Positions 10,932-23,120 of a DNA stretch of 64,000 bases are shown piece by piece. Both the position numbers and the translations under genes were made by a program. Under the pieces are notes generated by a model that saw nothing but the letters and a program-made list of their open reading frames with translations, did no database searches and had not been told where the DNA came from. Origin of the DNA: Glebionis coronaria (lineage: Eukaryota; Streptophyta; Magnoliopsida; Asterales; Asteraceae); NCBI GenBank assembly GCA_025667525.1, contig CM046881.1, positions 29,833,580-29,897,579 on the forward strand, in the 5' to 3' direction. Each line of letters opens with the position of its first letter. The stretch's first letter is position 1.

Positions 10932-12876
10932 AATCCCCTACACTTAACCATTGCCATGCCCTCATGCAATGCTTAGTGATAAAGCAAATTTACATTTTTC
11001 TCATAATCAATCAACCTTGGCCTTATTAACATACTACTAAACAAAAATTAAAGTACTAAGAGAAATTAAAACCTTAGAATAAACTAAAGGATAGAAAACC
11101 ATTTTCACTTGAAAATAGCTTCATGGAAATAACTTGCAAAGAGATCAAGGACTTACATTAGGGCTTTGGTGCTGCGAAGATTTATCACCCTCAAGTTTCA
11201 CGTTCCCCAAACTATGCTTAAAAACGAGATCATTGTTATTATAAGTTAGCAACTCAAACACTTACACACATGGCTTAATTATATGCTTAAACTCCCTTAT
11301 TCCTAGGTGTATCTCTTATATTTTATTTTTGTCTTAGAATGATCATGAAGATGCATTTTTGGACTTATTTCGATAGTTTATTTAAGCTGAAAGCAAAGTA
11401 GGACGATTTGATTAATAGTTAGCTAAAGGACAAAATCTCTTAAAACTGCTTCTCGGGATATAAAAAAGTTCATATCTTGGCATAACTCGGTTCACGATTT
11501 GAGACCTTTCTCGGGCCGATATTTGGCATGTACTTCATACTTCATATCTTCGAGAGACGTTCTTGAGATAATGGTCTTCTCTTCGTTAATAGAGTTCTTC
11601 CCTTGGAGACTTTTGAGGGGTACTCCAACTTTGTTGACCATGACTTCATGATTATTTCTTCAATCTCTAATTGGGATTTTGAGATACAACGATCCGCCTC
11701 CTTTTCGGACTTGGATCTATTTATCCTCATACCTTGTTAGGGTCTTTTCGGATAGACTTCTCCATGATCTTTATGGGAGTTGATTGCTTTTCGTCATGAA
11801 TCTTGATCCTTCATATTGGTTTTGGGAATAATGCTTTTCACATCACCTTGGATCTTTAGCAATAAAATGGAATCCTCATGCCTTGTTAGGGCCTTTTTGG
11901 ACTCGCCAATCTTCTCGCCCCGCTTCATAAGTTATGCCTTGGCTATGAACTCTAATCCATACCGAGCAACTTTTAAACGATCTTGGGCTAGAAGCTAAGT
12001 AACTTTTCAAATCGTACGACCTTACTTATTGTAGATAAATTATTAGCAAGTGATGGGAGAATAGGCAAATAATTACACCAAGTGAGCTTGTGCAAGAATA
12101 CCGACTTATAATTGACTCTATCATTTCTCGTCCTCCACAATTTAAAATCTCAAGTAATGAGACTCGTGGATGCTTAGCCTAATAAACCAATTAAGGTCTA
12201 CATGGTTAAGGATACTAGCTAGAATAAACTTGACTAAGTCTATTCGGGTTGAGTCAAAATAATCGCAACGGGCCTAATATGTCAAAGATTTCAAAACTAG
12301 CTACCCACTTTATTAATATTTTTGACTTTATTGCGGGATATATACATATGAAAGCAACGATAAAAAATTAAAAATTACGACTGAATGGCCAAAGTTAATA
12401 AAAAATTTGAAAAATGCTGAAAAAGATGATTTTCTGGTTAAATGAAGGCATTTTAATGGAAAAGTCCACTTAAAACTTCGATAGAAGTCCCCCTACACTT
12501 AAGATAAACATTGTCCTCAATGTTTAAGCATGTGGGAAAAAAAATCTCCCCTACACTTATGACATTGTGCACGTTGGTTAACTCAAGTTAAGGAAGAGAC
12601 GACTAACGTGATAAATTTCAAATGTGAGTATGAAGATAATTGAATCACGATAGTTGAGAGATAGAACCGGATTTCGAATAACACGGGAGCACGGTTCTTT
12701 AAAGATTCCAAGAGTGCATTTATCCCTGTAATCACATCACCATCCAAATACAAGCAACATATATAGCTCCCCCTACACTTAGGATGAAAAACAGGAAAGG
12801 GGGATAGATACTCGGGTTGCCTCCCGAGGAGCGCTTGTTTTTGTTCACCGAGTCACGAGCCTGACTCGGTCCCGAA
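10932..12876 (-). other. ATH-1 3' untranslated region and polypurine tract
   Basis: About 1.95 kb between the integrase stop and the 3' LTR. It ends in the polypurine tract (10932-10945, CCCCTACACTT on +). Three further copies of that tract, 11-12 nt each, lie at 12489-12500, 12548-12558 and 12769-12780. A perfect 9-bp hairpin, TAAACATTG/CAATGTTTA, lies at 12505-12526. The longest reading frames (about 60 aa) do not resemble an envelope-like protein, which some Athila relatives carry here. Confidence 0.8.
12505..12526 (-). other. Conserved 9-bp hairpin beside a polypurine-like tract (ATH-1)
   Basis: TAAACATTG and CAATGTTTA are perfect inverted arms around a TCCT loop. The same hairpin occurs in ATH-2 at 27365-27386, also directly beside an AAGTGTAGGGGG tract. 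Confidence 0.75.
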
Positions 12877-14076
12877 CTAATTCAAGGGAAACATGGTGAG
12901 GGATGGAATCATCTCTTGAGAGATGTCCGCACCAAAGTACAATTTCAAACGCTGGCCATTCACCTTGAAGTTGGGCCCATTTGGCTGAGAAAGCTCAATG
13001 GTGCCATAGGGAAAAACATTGGCGATGGTGAATGGACCAGACTAGCGGCTCTTCAACTTGCCTGAGAAGATCGTCAACCGAGAGTTAAAGAGTAAGACTT
13101 GATCACCAACGTGGAACTCTCAGTTCTTGATTTTAGCATCGTGGATAATCTTGGTCTTCTCCTTGTAGATCAATGAGTTCTCGTAAGCTTGATTCCTCAA
13201 TTCTTGTAGCTCGTTAAGTTGAATCTTACGAAGATCACCGGCTTTGTTGATGTCGAAGTTAGCCCACTTCAAGGCCTAGTATGCCTTATGTTCCAGCTCG
13301 ATAGGGAGGTGGCAAGCTTTCTCGTACACAAGACGATAAGGTGTACAACCAATCGGTGTCTTATAGGCGGTACGAAAAGCCCACAGAGCATCATCAAGTT
13401 TATCGGCCCACGAGGCACGATGCTCTCCTACAGTACGTTCCAAAATTCTCTTCAATCCACGGTTGGATATCTCGGCTTGCCCATTGGTTTGGGGATGATA
13501 GGCGGTGGAAAGACGGTGGTGAACACCATACTTAGCCATGACTCTTGCAAATTGATCATTGCAAAAATGAGTCCCGCGGTCACTGATAATAGCACGAGGA
13601 ACGCTGAATCGAGCGAAAAGCTGCTTCAGAAAGTTCAGAACCACCCTCGCATCGTTCGTTGGGAGAGACTTAGCTTCAACCCATTTAGAAACATAGTCAA
13701 CAGCTACGAGGATGTACTTTTTCCCTTTGGATGATGGAAATGGCCCCATAAAGTCGATGCCCCATACGTCAAAGATTTCACATTCCTGTATGAAATTTTG
13801 AGGCATCTCATCTTTATGTGTGATCTTGCCTTGTTTTTGGCAAGCATCACAATGTTTAACCATCTCGTGAGCATCACGGTAAATGGTGGGCCAATAGAAT
13901 CCCGAACCAAACACTTTTTTGGCGGTGTAGTTAGGACCAAAGTGACCACCGGTGGGTCCTTTGTGGCAAGCCTGCAGAATGTCAAAAGCTGTCGGTCCAT
14001 CCACACATCGGCGAATAATCAGATCGGCACATTGTTTGAATAGAAAAGGGTCATCCCAAAAAGTAAGTCTTAACAT
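12877..14076 (-). pseudogene. ATH-1 integrase
   Basis: Inserts the element DNA into the host genome. The N-terminal zinc-finger block ([10 protein letters not shown] then CDACQ), the D,D,E core ([27 protein letters not shown]) and the C-terminal DNA-binding block (KIKN.EFHVGDQVLLFNSRL ... FKVNGQRLKLYFG) are visible. The N-terminal part joins RNase H through one extra T near 14055. Stops at 13276-13278 (TAG), 13120-13122 (TGA) and 13042-13044 (TAG) break the C-terminal part. The natural stop is at 12877-12879. All three catalytic acidic residues are kept. Confidence 0.9.
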
Positions 14077-16834
14077 CGTTCAAGAACTTCTTCTTTTGTT
14101 GGGATGTTAACCCTTTGATGAGAACACCACCTGCTAAGTAGTTTGCAATATCGGCAAACCACGGGGTGCCATCAAGATTGAGATTTATAGACATTAGGGT
14201 CTCAAGGGGGAAAGAGTCATTGATCTCTGTGTTCGGATGATCCCCTTGATATGGATCCTCAAGTCTGCTCAGATGATCCGCGGCTAGGTTTTCAGCACCC
14301 TTCTTGTCACGAATTTCAATGTTGAATTCTTGAAGGAGTAAAACCCAGCGAAGAAGTCTTGGTTTAGAGTCATGCTTAGTCATCAAGTACTTCAACGCGG
14401 AATGGTCCGTGTATACGATGGTGGTAGATAAAACAAGATAGGGGCGAAATTTTTCAAAAGCATAGACAACAACTAAAAGCTCTTTTTCGGTTGTCGTATA
14501 ATGCAATTGAGCCCCCGTCATTGTTTTGCTAGCATAGTGGATTGGTTGGAAGTGTTTATTCACTCGTTGGCCTAAAACCGCACCAATAGTAAAGTCGCTA
14601 GCATCGCACATCAATTCAAAAGGCAGCTCCCAATTAGGGGTGACCAAGACTGGTGCCTTAGTTAGCTTATCTTTGAGAAGATTGAATGCTTCTAGACACT
14701 CTTTAGAAAAGATAAAAGGAGTATCTTTTTCCAAGAGGTGGGTCATCGGGCGAGCGATTTTAGAGAAATCCTGAATGAATCGGTGATAGAAGCCCGCATG
14801 ACCCAGAAAACTTCTCACACCCTTCACGGTTAAAGGTGGAGGTAATTTGGCTATGACATCTACTTTAGCACGGTCGACTTCAAGACCAGCTTTCGAGATT
14901 TTGTGTCCTAGCACAATGCCTTCTTTTACCATAAAATGGCATTTTTCCCAATTCAGAACAAGGCGAGTGTCTTCGCACCGCTTAAGCATACGTTCCAAAT
15001 TGGCAAGGCAAGAAGAGAAGGAATCCCCGAAGACCGAGAAATCATCCATGAAGACTTCCATGGTTTGCTCAACCATGTCATGGAAGATAGCTAACATGCA
15101 CCTTTGGAAAGTCCCGGGGGAATTGCATAAGCCAAAAGGCATTCTTTTGTAAGCAAATGTGCCATAGGGACAAGTGAATGTTGTCTTCTCTTGATCTTGG
15201 GGATCGATGGGTATTTGGAAATAACCCGAGAAACCATCAAGAAAGCAGTAATATTCATTACCTGCTAAACGTTCAAGCATTTGGTCCATAAAAGGAAGAT
15301 GGAAATGATCCTTTCTCGTGGCATCATTGAGTTTGCGGTAGTCTATACAAACTCTCCACCCAGTAACGAGACGGGTAGGAATCAACTCGTTGTTTGCATT
15401 GGGCACAACGGTAATTCCGCCTTTCTTAGGCACACAATGGACTGGACTAACCCATGGTGAATCCGAAATAGGGTAAATCATACCCGCATCAAGAAGTTTG
15501 ATAACCTCTTTTTTGATGACTTCATGGATTTTAGGATTCACCCTTCGTTGGCTTTGAATTGTGGGCTTAAGTTCGTCCTCCATGAGAATTTTACGTGTGC
15601 AAAAGTGAGGATCAATTCCACGGATGTCAGAGATTTTCCAAGCGATAGCTCTTTTATGCTTCTTCAACACGGCGACAAGTCGGGCTTTTTCTTCTTCTTT
15701 TAGGTCCTTCGCGATGATGACCGGTAACTTCTCGTTGTCTTCAAGGAAAACGTACTCAAGATGAGGAGGTAGGTCCTTAAGCTCAAGAGTAGGAGGATCC
15801 TCAATAGATGGTGTAACTAACGATGGATCATCATTAGTCACCTCTTTAGGAGAGGGAGGAGGAAACGGGTCTTCATTGAGAAGTCTCTCAATAGTACGAA
15901 TGTCTTCATCCCAATTAGTGGAAGAATCATCATACTTAATATCGAGAGGACCCAAGCTAGCTTCGAAATCATCCAAGTCACTTTCTCCAAAAGGAGTCAA
16001 TGCCGGAGCAATTGAGGCAACGGTCTCAACATTGGGTAGAGAAGAGAGTGTACTTTTACAAGCATCATGAAAATGTTCTTCACAAGCCTCATCCAGAACA
16101 TCAATAGCATTAACACTCTCATATGAATAAGGTTGCTTAGAAATCATACCCATGTTGAAGACAATTTTGTCGTCACCAACTCTCATGATTATTTCGCCCG
16201 CGGCTACATCAATGAGAGTGCGACCGGTCCTCAAGAAGGGACGTCCAACGATTAATGGAACACGGGGATCCATCTCGTATTCTACGACAACAAAATCCGT
16301 CGGGAAGGTGAATTTGTCAACGCCAACAAAGACATCTTCGGCTATCCCCACTGGATAAGCAACCGTACGGTTAGCTAATTCCAAAGTCATTTTGGTGGGG
16401 ACTAGCTCTGGGAGAGATAATTGCTTCCAAACGCTTAAAGGCATTAAGTTGATACTGGCACCTAGATCGGCTAGTGCCATGCAATTCTCTACTCCTGGGA
16501 AGTTGCAAGGAATCAAGAAGCGACCCGGATCACCAAGTTTGGTGGGCAATTTCCTTAAGAGAACGGCGGAGCAATTCTCATTAAGTTGGGTCTGAGCAAT
16601 GTCAAGAAGCTTTTCCTTATCACTTAGAAGATCTTTAAACATCTTAGCGTATTTAGGCATGTGAGCGAGAGCCTCGGCAAAGGAGATGTTATAATTCAAT
16701 TGTTTAAACATTTTTAGAAAGTTTGAAACTTGAATATCATCCTTGCTCTTTTGCTTCTCTTTCCTCAACCTTGAAGGATAAGGTATATTGGATGAAGAAG
16801 AAGGCTTTAGGGAAATAGGATCACTCACAACCAC
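14051..16834 (-). CDS. ATH-1 protease-reverse transcriptase-RNase H segment (927 aa open)
   Basis: A long open stretch of the original gag-pro-pol frame. The aspartic protease core is ADLGASINL (D near residue 123). The RT spans about 430-640 with [20 protein letters not shown] and the active site FMDD (about 595-598), the Athila-type variant. RNase H has D744, E783, D810 and D853 in [17 protein letters not shown] and AADHLSRL. The methionine at the start is only the first after a TAG at 16883-16885; the real frame runs on upstream. It ends early because an extra T in a T run near 14055 shifts the frame into a TGA before integrase. Confidence 0.92.
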   Translation of the reverse strand: MVVSDPISLKPSSSSNIPYPSRLRKEKQKSKDDIQVSNFLKMFKQLNYNISFAEALAHMPKYAKMFKDLLSDKEKLLDIAQTQLNENCSAVLLRKLPTKLGDPGRFLIPCNFPGVENCMALADLGASINLMPLSVWKQLSLPELVPTKMTLELANRTVAYPVGIAEDVFVGVDKFTFPTDFVVVEYEMDPRVPLIVGRPFLRTGRTLIDVAAGEIIMRVGDDKIVFNMGMISKQPYSYESVNAIDVLDEACEEHFHDACKSTLSSLPNVETVASIAPALTPFGESDLDDFEASLGPLDIKYDDSSTNWDEDIRTIERLLNEDPFPPPSPKEVTNDDPSLVTPSIEDPPTLELKDLPPHLEYVFLEDNEKLPVIIAKDLKEEEKARLVAVLKKHKRAIAWKISDIRGIDPHFCTRKILMEDELKPTIQSQRRVNPKIHEVIKKEVIKLLDAGMIYPISDSPWVSPVHCVPKKGGITVVPNANNELIPTRLVTGWRVCIDYRKLNDATRKDHFHLPFMDQMLERLAGNEYYCFLDGFSGYFQIPIDPQDQEKTTFTCPYGTFAYKRMPFGLCNSPGTFQRCMLAIFHDMVEQTMEVFMDDFSVFGDSFSSCLANLERMLKRCEDTRLVLNWEKCHFMVKEGIVLGHKISKAGLEVDRAKVDVIAKLPPPLTVKGVRSFLGHAGFYHRFIQDFSKIARPMTHLLEKDTPFIFSKECLEAFNLLKDKLTKAPVLVTPNWELPFELMCDASDFTIGAVLGQRVNKHFQPIHYASKTMTGAQLHYTTTEKELLVVVYAFEKFRPYLVLSTTIVYTDHSALKYLMTKHDSKPRLLRWVLLLQEFNIEIRDKKGAENLAADHLSRLEDPYQGDHPNTEINDSFPLETLMSINLNLDGTPWFADIANYLAGGVLIKGLTSQQKKKFLNDVKTYFLG

Positions 16835-16882
16835 GGGTGGTGGGGAAATGGGGATAGAAGGTGAAGGAGGTGAGGGAAGTTG

Positions 16883-18487
16883 CTATTTTTCCTTGTTCAT
16901 AATCACGAGTGGAGGTGTAGGAAGCTCGGGTTCCGTATAACCTTTTCCACTACGAGTGGTGATTGCTTTCATCTCCCCTCTTGGAGAAGAGGGTTGATTA
17001 CCTTGGATGAGTGAACCAATCATATCACGAATGTTAAGCGCTTGAGTGCTGAAAGAATCTCTGATGTCGGCACAAATTTCATTGCTTTGTTTTGCCATGT
17101 CATTCCTAAGCTCGGCTCGAATATCGCTCCCTTGTTTCGCCATTTCGCCCTTCAAGTTGAGACTTGACTCTGAAGATTCGTCACCAGCTCCTGATTAGTT
17201 TTCATGAACGTCTCGACGTCTTGATTTAATGCCATCGGTTGATTGAGAGGTGGAGCTTGGTAAGCTTGAGAATTTCCTTGAGTCGGGTATGGGTTTCTTT
17301 GGGATTGATATTGATTGTTAGCACGAGGTTGGGCTTGGTTGTTTCGGTTATAGCTTTGTTGTTGGTTTTGGTTCAGAGGAGGGAAACCGGGTGGAGCAAG
17401 ATAATTGTTTGAACGATAACTTAGCAAGCTACGGTCTCCTTGAGGGCGAGCTTGATAGCCTCCCGTGGGATAAGTACCGTAAGCCGCGTTAACGTTTTCA
17501 GAAAAATTGCCTTGGGTAGAAGGACAATCATTGTAAGAATGAGGACCACCACATGTGTCACAAGAAATAGCAACGGCCTTAGCTTGTTGAAAGTGGTTTG
17601 TGGCGATGGTCATGAAATTCTTGTTCATCTCAGCGAGTTGTCGAGAAATTTCAATCATCTCGGGATTGGAAGTAGTCGAAGAAACATTGACTCTCGAGTT
17701 AGATCTTGAGGATGCGGATGAATCCCAATTCTTGAGATGAGTAGTCATGTTTTCAATCAACTCTCGACACTCCTCCGGTCTCCTTTTCATAAAAGTACCA
17801 CCGGCGACGAAAAGTGAGACCATTGTAGAAAGTATCAATGAGAGTAACGGGGAGCATGTTGTGATTAGGACAGCGGTCGATCAAATCATTGTATCGTTCC
17901 CAAACATTAAAGAGTGATTCATCATTGTCTTGCATGAATCCACTAATTTGGTTACGAAGGCTCGTGACCATGGATGGTGGGAAGTAGCGCGAGAAAAAGT
18001 GTTGAGTCATGTCGTCCCATGTATGAATAGAGTTCTTTGGGAGACGGTCAAACCATTTTTCGGCATGGTGAGAAAGCGAGTGGGGAAAGAGTTGGAGGCG
18101 AAGGTCATCCATAGAAACACCGGGGGACTTCATGCTTTGGGTGATGGTAATGAATTTATCAAGGTGTTTGTTGGCATCATCATCCGGAATTCCGTGAAAT
18201 GGGTTAGTTTGCACTTGTTGGATCATGTGATGCTTCAACGAAAACTCCTGAGCCGTGACATGCATCGGTGCAATCGGGCCTCCACGTCCGTTCATCGTGG
18301 GTTGACATAGCTCCTCCAAGGTGCGTAGGTCGGGTAAGGGTGGATTATTCATGTTTTGGTGGGGTGGATTATTATTGTTGTTGTTATTTGGGAGGGGCGG
18401 ATTATTATTGTTGTTGTTGTGTACACCGGCCATGTCTAAATCTTCGAGAGTCTCGGGCTCTGAATAAGACGTTGATCGAGTACTCAT
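16883..18487 (-). pseudogene. ATH-1 gag
   Basis: Structural protein that packages element RNA. The start at 18487 opens MSTRSTSYSEPETLEDLDMA, followed by an asparagine-rich tract from AAC/AAT repeats (about 18372-18417) and the gag core with WFDRLPKNSIHTWDDM and FFSRYFPPSM. The C-terminal CDTCGGPHSYNDCP resembles a zinc knuckle. The first part and the last 90 residues share one frame with pol. About 650 nt between them are shifted, bounded by indels near 17800 and near 17170, so two small mutations bracket an otherwise readable region. A TAG at 16883-16885 separates it from pol. Confidence 0.88.
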
Positions 18488-18694
18488 ACACTAAAAAGAA
18501 AATGCAAGAGAAAATATTTTTGGTTTTTATAGGTTTTTTAATGTGTTTGTATTATTGAAAATTTTATATTTTTATGGGTTTTTGAAAATTTTTGTGCTCG
18601 AAAATAACGTTCCCGAAAGAACGGATCCCAAAATCCAATTTTTCTCACAAGAAACCGTTGATCCTTACGAAAAGAGCCGGCAGCGGCGCCATTT
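18488..18694 (-). other. ATH-1 5' leader with primer-binding site
   Basis: Short leader between the 5' LTR and the gag start. The primer-binding site TGGCGCCGCTGCCGGC on - (18676-18691) starts 3 nt after the LTR. It matches the 3' end of plant tRNA-Asp at nearly all positions, the primer expected for Athila-type elements. Confidence 0.85.
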
Positions 18695-20425
18695 TAATAA
18701 CTGTCTTTTTAGTTGATTAAAAATGTTGCTTTTGCAAGATCTTTCTTTGCATTGCTCGTACCCAATTGATATATGTCGTTGTTTCGTTCTCGGTATCTTC
18801 TCGAATTGATCACGGTCAAAAGTGGAATAGTTGCAATTGGTGACTAAAAAGGGGGAGCTTTGGTCTAAATCTACTAAAATGGTAAGTGCTAGAAATAATA
18901 AAATTAAACTAAAGACAATTACTGAAAATAAAGATAGAATTTAGATAAAACAGTAAGTACCTCTATGAAGAATAAAACTGGAAGTTTCTATTCGGAATGT
19001 CTGCTATTATTCGGAATAATACGGCTATGCGGAATAATTGCTCTTACTCGGAATAAATCTCTACCCGGAATAGATTGTGCTTATGCGTAATGTTGATAAG
19101 AAAGCCTATCCGGAATAAATTGAAAAGGAACTCTATGCGGAATGTTTTGGAAGGAAGGCCTATGCGGAATAATTTATAAAAAGCCTATGCGGAACATTTG
19201 GGAAGAAGCTCTATTCGGAATGTTTTAAAGAAGACACTATGCGGAATATTTTGAAAAGAAGGCTATGCGGAATGTTTTGAGCAAAAACCCTATGCGGAAT
19301 AAAAGACTCCTACTCGGAATAATTGGAAAGAAATCCTTATGCGGAATATTTGGAAGAAAAGGCTATGCGGAATAGTTTAAAAAGAACCCCATTCGGAATA
19401 TTAATGCCTACTCGGAATAATGCCTCTATGCGGAAAAACAGCTCTACTCGGAATATTTTGAATATTCCGAATAACCAACAAAATCCCACCTTGATCCGGA
19501 ATGATAGGGTATTCCGAACCAACACAAACACAGACTCCCTATTCGGAATCTGGGCAACTCAGTAACAATATGCGAGGAACAGGGGATGACAGAGACACAA
19601 ATTTAACACAAATTTTCCAAGTTTTTAATCAAAACTTAAACCAATTTTACCACTAATCATTTACCTAAGGTAAACATCAATTCAAAACAACAAAAACATA
19701 AAACCCACTTACTTTTTATGATCAAACCACTAAAATAAAACTTAAGAACTTAGAATCAAAAAAAGATGAAGAACAAGATGATGGAAAGATTAAAAGTAGA
19801 CTTGTATTAATGATTTAGGATTCAACAAACAAAGTGGAAAGATCAAACTTACAAGATTGGAAAAAAATCAAACAAAGATGAAAACCACTCCTTAGGGGAG
19901 ATGGTTTTCTTCCTACGAAATAGGAAAAACTGTAACAGAAAGAACTTGTGGAAAGTCTTGAATGGGAGGAGTATTTATAGGCTTCTCCCTTGGTTGGTGA
20001 GTGGGCTTTCTTCCTTTCTTTTTGTCTTCTCGTCTTTTCAGAAAAGTTGACGTCTTCGATTTCGATTCGGGATTTGTCGACGAATAATTTCAACTCGTCT
20101 TTTAATTTCTTCATTTAATAGACTTGAGTTTCTTCGACATAGGTAAATCTTCCGTCTTTGGTCCTTTTCTTCGATAAATCTTCAAATAGGCCCATTGACT
20201 TCAAATCTTTTGCATCTCTTGGACTATAGACTTCATCTTTTCGTCTTTTTCCTCGATAAAACCCGTGCAATCCCATGTTTTCTCCAATATTTATCCGGTT
20301 GGCTCTGAAAACACAACAAACACACAAACCACGCATAATTCCAAACAAATGACATTAGATACGTGTTTTGGTCTTGTTTTAGCAAGAAATAAGTGGTAAA
20401 AGGATGGGTGTTTTCACACCTATCA
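18695..20425 (-). repeat. 5' LTR of ATH-1
   Basis: 1731 bp, about 99% identical to 9201-10931. TATA box at 19972-19979 (TATAAATA on -) and motif array at about 18991-19551 with the same spacing pattern. It begins on - exactly at the target duplication 20426-20430. Confidence 0.95.
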
Positions 20426-20430
20426 ATAGA
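20426..20430. repeat. Target-site duplication, right copy (ATH-1)
   Basis: ATAGA, identical to 9196-9200. Confidence 0.9.
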
Positions 20431-21196
20431 CTTGTACCAAAAGAAGGTCACCCTTTTGTTTCTTGATAAACAGGGTCTGGTCAATTTTCCCCCTGTTGAA
20501 GCCATTATCCAACAGATATTTAGAAAGAGTTCCATACCAGGCCCTGGGAGCTTGGTGAAGTCCATACATAGCCTTCTTCACCTTGTATACCTTGTTTGGG
20601 TGTTCTGGGTCTTCAAACCCTGGAGGTTGCATAACATAGAATTCGTTATCAATGGTGCCATATAAAAAGGCACTCTTAACATCCATTTAAAACACTGTGA
20701 AGTCCATGAATGAAGCATAAGCAAGAAACAATCTAATAGCTTCAATCCTGGCTATTGGAGCAAAGACTTCCTCATAATCAATGCCTTTTTCCTGTGTATA
20801 TCTATGTGCCACCAATCTTGCTTTGTTTCTGACTACTATACCCCTCTCATCCTTGTTGTTCCTAAGCACCCACTTTGTCCCAATAGGCCTTTCCCATTTT
20901 GGACAATCTACCAGAATCCAAACTTCTTGAATGTCAAACTGTAAGAGCTCCTCTTGCATAGCTTCAACCCAACTTGGATCATTTAAAGCCTGAAAAATCT
21001 TCTTTGGCTCTTCTTGTGACAAAAATGCAGTAAGCAGACAACATTGCATGTTGTCATGATTAAACTTCATGGTGATGTTTGCAATGAAGCTGTGTTCCTT
21101 TGCTGAATACCTTGTATGTCTAGGAGCTTCAGGATCACCAATGATTTGTGATAAGGGGTGATCCTTATTGATTCTGTAGGTAGGCTGCATGATCAT
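20431..21196 (-). pseudogene. COP-M reverse transcriptase, front half
   Basis: Copia [79 protein letters not shown] and DLLLVQVY. It stops where ATH-1 begins, just before the two catalytic aspartates, which are at the top of the 8257-9195 segment. A TAA at 20687-20689 lies just before [10 protein letters not shown], where relatives have glutamine. The frame is continuous with protease and integrase; no indel is needed over about 2.7 kb. Confidence 0.9.
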
Positions 21197-22126
21197 GATT
21201 ACCTCTGTTTCATCCTCTTCCTAATCAGAATTAATGGGGCTATCTTGATTGGGAAAGAACTCCTCAAAAGAGATTCCAAATGATACAGCATGACCTAGAG
21301 ATGGATGCTGATGAGCTGAATGCAGCTCTGAATAACTTGGGCCTCCACTCCTAATTATTCTGCTTCCGCTGCTGGACATGAGAGGACTACCATATGTAGG
21401 TGGAGATGAGGAAATGAGTGCGGATTCTCTTTCTTCATTATTAATGTCATTGACATATGGATCCTTGGTAGAAGGGGAAGCAATTGATCTAGCAGGGGAA
21501 TCCTGGATTCCACTACTTTCAGCCATTTCACTGCTTTCAGAAGTTGACTTAGCAGGGGAAGAGATTGGCTGTTCTTTCCTTTAAGATGCATCATCTTCTT
21601 CACATGTTTTTGGAACAGCTTCAATGGGAAATAGTGAGGGTACATTCATATACCTCAATGGTGGCTTCTCCACACCAGTTGGTTCTTTAGTACCTGAAAT
21701 GTTAGTATTCTACAAAGCAACAGGTACATAATTTATAGATTTTGAAAGAACCTCAATATCAAAGAACCAATCAGGACCTGTTTGTACATCTTCAGGCTTG
21801 TCTTCAAGAAAATCCACATGGAGATTTTCTGTCACTTTGCTTGTCTTCTTGTTGAAGACCCTATATCCCTTGCTGTTTAATGAATAACCAACAAAGTACC
21901 CATCATACCCCTTTTCACTAAACTTGCCTAGATTGTCAATTGTGTTCAACATGATCACATGACATCCAAATGGTCTAAAGAAGTCAATTAAAGGGGGTCT
22001 TCCATTGAACAGCTGATAAGGGGTCTTGTTGTGTGCCTTAACCACCAAGGCCCTGTTTTGAACATAACAAGCAGTGGCTACAACCTCAGTCCAAAAGATA
22101 ACTAGAAGCTTGGAATCAGATAACAT
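21197..22126 (-). pseudogene. COP-M integrase C-terminal region and serine-rich linker
   Basis: Continues the pol frame from the integrase core. It shows WTEVVATACYVQNRALV and the block around FGCHVIMLNTIDNLGKFSEKG, then a serine/proline-rich linker (DSPARSIASPSTKDP) leading to RT. In-frame stops at about 21710 (TAG), 21583 (TAA) and 21221 (TAG). The linker repeats the peptide SPA because the nucleotide motif TTCCCCTGCT recurs in it (21491-21500 and 21553-21562 on +). Confidence 0.8.
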
Positions 22127-22507
22127 AGTCCTTGTAGCTTCAATGAGTGTCCTATTCCTTCTTTCTGCAACTCCATTTTATTGAGGTGTTCTTGCAACAC
22201 TGAATTCCCTCTTTATTCCTTTGTTTATGCCGAAAGTGTCCAGTTTCTTATTTCTGAATTCACCATCATTGTCTGATCTCATGGTCACTACTTTCATACT
22301 TTTGGAAAGTTTAATCTGATTGATGAACCCAAAGAGTACATCAGCTATGTCACTCTTTTCAAACAGAAAGAATGTCCATGTGAACCTTAAAAAATCATCA
22401 GTAATCACTAGGAAGTACCATTTCTTCATTATGCTTGCCACAAAAGTAGGACCAAAAAGATCCATATGCAGTAACTCCAATGGCTTGGTAGTGGACATAC
22501 TTGTTTT
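22127..22507 (-). pseudogene. COP-M integrase catalytic core
   Basis: D,D,E integrase core: LLHMDLFGPT, then MRSDNDGEFRN, then NGVAERRNRT. A TAA near 22178 falls in TPQ*NGVAE, where relatives have a second glutamine (CAA to TAA). Another TAA near 22508 separates it from the GAG-pre-integrase domain. Confidence 0.88.
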
Positions 22508-23119
22508 TTATTTACAGGATGTATAATGTTGCTTCCCTTTCAGACAAGCAGCACAAGTATGATCATTGGCAAACAACTTGGAAGGAAGACCATGAACCAG
22601 ATTATATTTTACCAGTTTGTTCATGTTCTTAAAATTAAGATGACCAAGTCTTCTATGCCATTTCTTACATTCATCAACTAAGGCTTTGGCAATGAAGCAG
22701 GTTTCATTGTCTTGAAGAGAGATGTCCTTGAGATCAATTGTGTACATATTCTTTTGTCTTGGTGTTCTGAGTACAATAAAAGTATTGGGTGGTAAGACAA
22801 ACTCCTTTCCTAACACCAGACGTTCAGTATCTGTAAACAAGACAAAATTCTTGTTATCAGTCATTTGTGACTCACTGAAGAGATTGTACTTGATCTCTTT
22901 CACCCAGTAAACATTGTCAAAGGTCATCCCATTGGTGACAATAGTTCCTTTTCCTGTAATTGTTCCATGCACATCTCCAAAAGAAACACCATCATTGTCA
23001 TGCAGGGGAACAAAGTTAGACAGATAAGATTTATGTCTAGTCATGCTCCTTGAGCATCCACTATCCCAATATGCTTTATCATCCCTGGTCTTCTTTGTCA
23101 CCTGTGAAAAGAAAAACAA
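22508..23119 (-). pseudogene. COP-M protease and GAG-pre-integrase domain
   Basis: The aspartic protease has the copia signature WDSGCSRSMT near the start. It is followed by the GAG-pre-integrase zinc-binding region, with WHRRLGHLN and then CAACLKGKQ. The frame is shifted relative to gag; a gag stop and a frame change before the protease is common in this group. Confidence 0.88.
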
Positions 23120-23120
23120 A

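Larger units (their letters stand above)
9201..20425 (-). mobile_element. Athila-like Ty3/gypsy retrotransposon ATH-1, structurally complete
   Basis: A complete 11225-bp element on -: 5' LTR (18695-20425), tRNA-Asp-type primer site, gag-pro-pol in one original frame, a long 3' untranslated region without an envelope-like ORF, polypurine tract and 3' LTR (9201-10931). LTRs are both 1731 bp and differ at about 15-20 sites by eye (about 99% identical), so insertion is recent. The 5-bp duplication ATAGA is perfect. It is inserted in the RT active-site codons of COP-M. Coding capacity is broken by three or four small indels and four stops, so it could move only with help in trans. Confidence 0.95.

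Noticed and set aside
10932..12876. An envelope-like gene in the ATH-1 3' region
   Set aside because: No frame exceeds about 60 codons and no signal peptide or membrane segment is visible; the region is treated as untranslated.
13219..13734. 171-aa plus-strand ORF
   Set aside because: Antisense shadow of the ATH-1 integrase.
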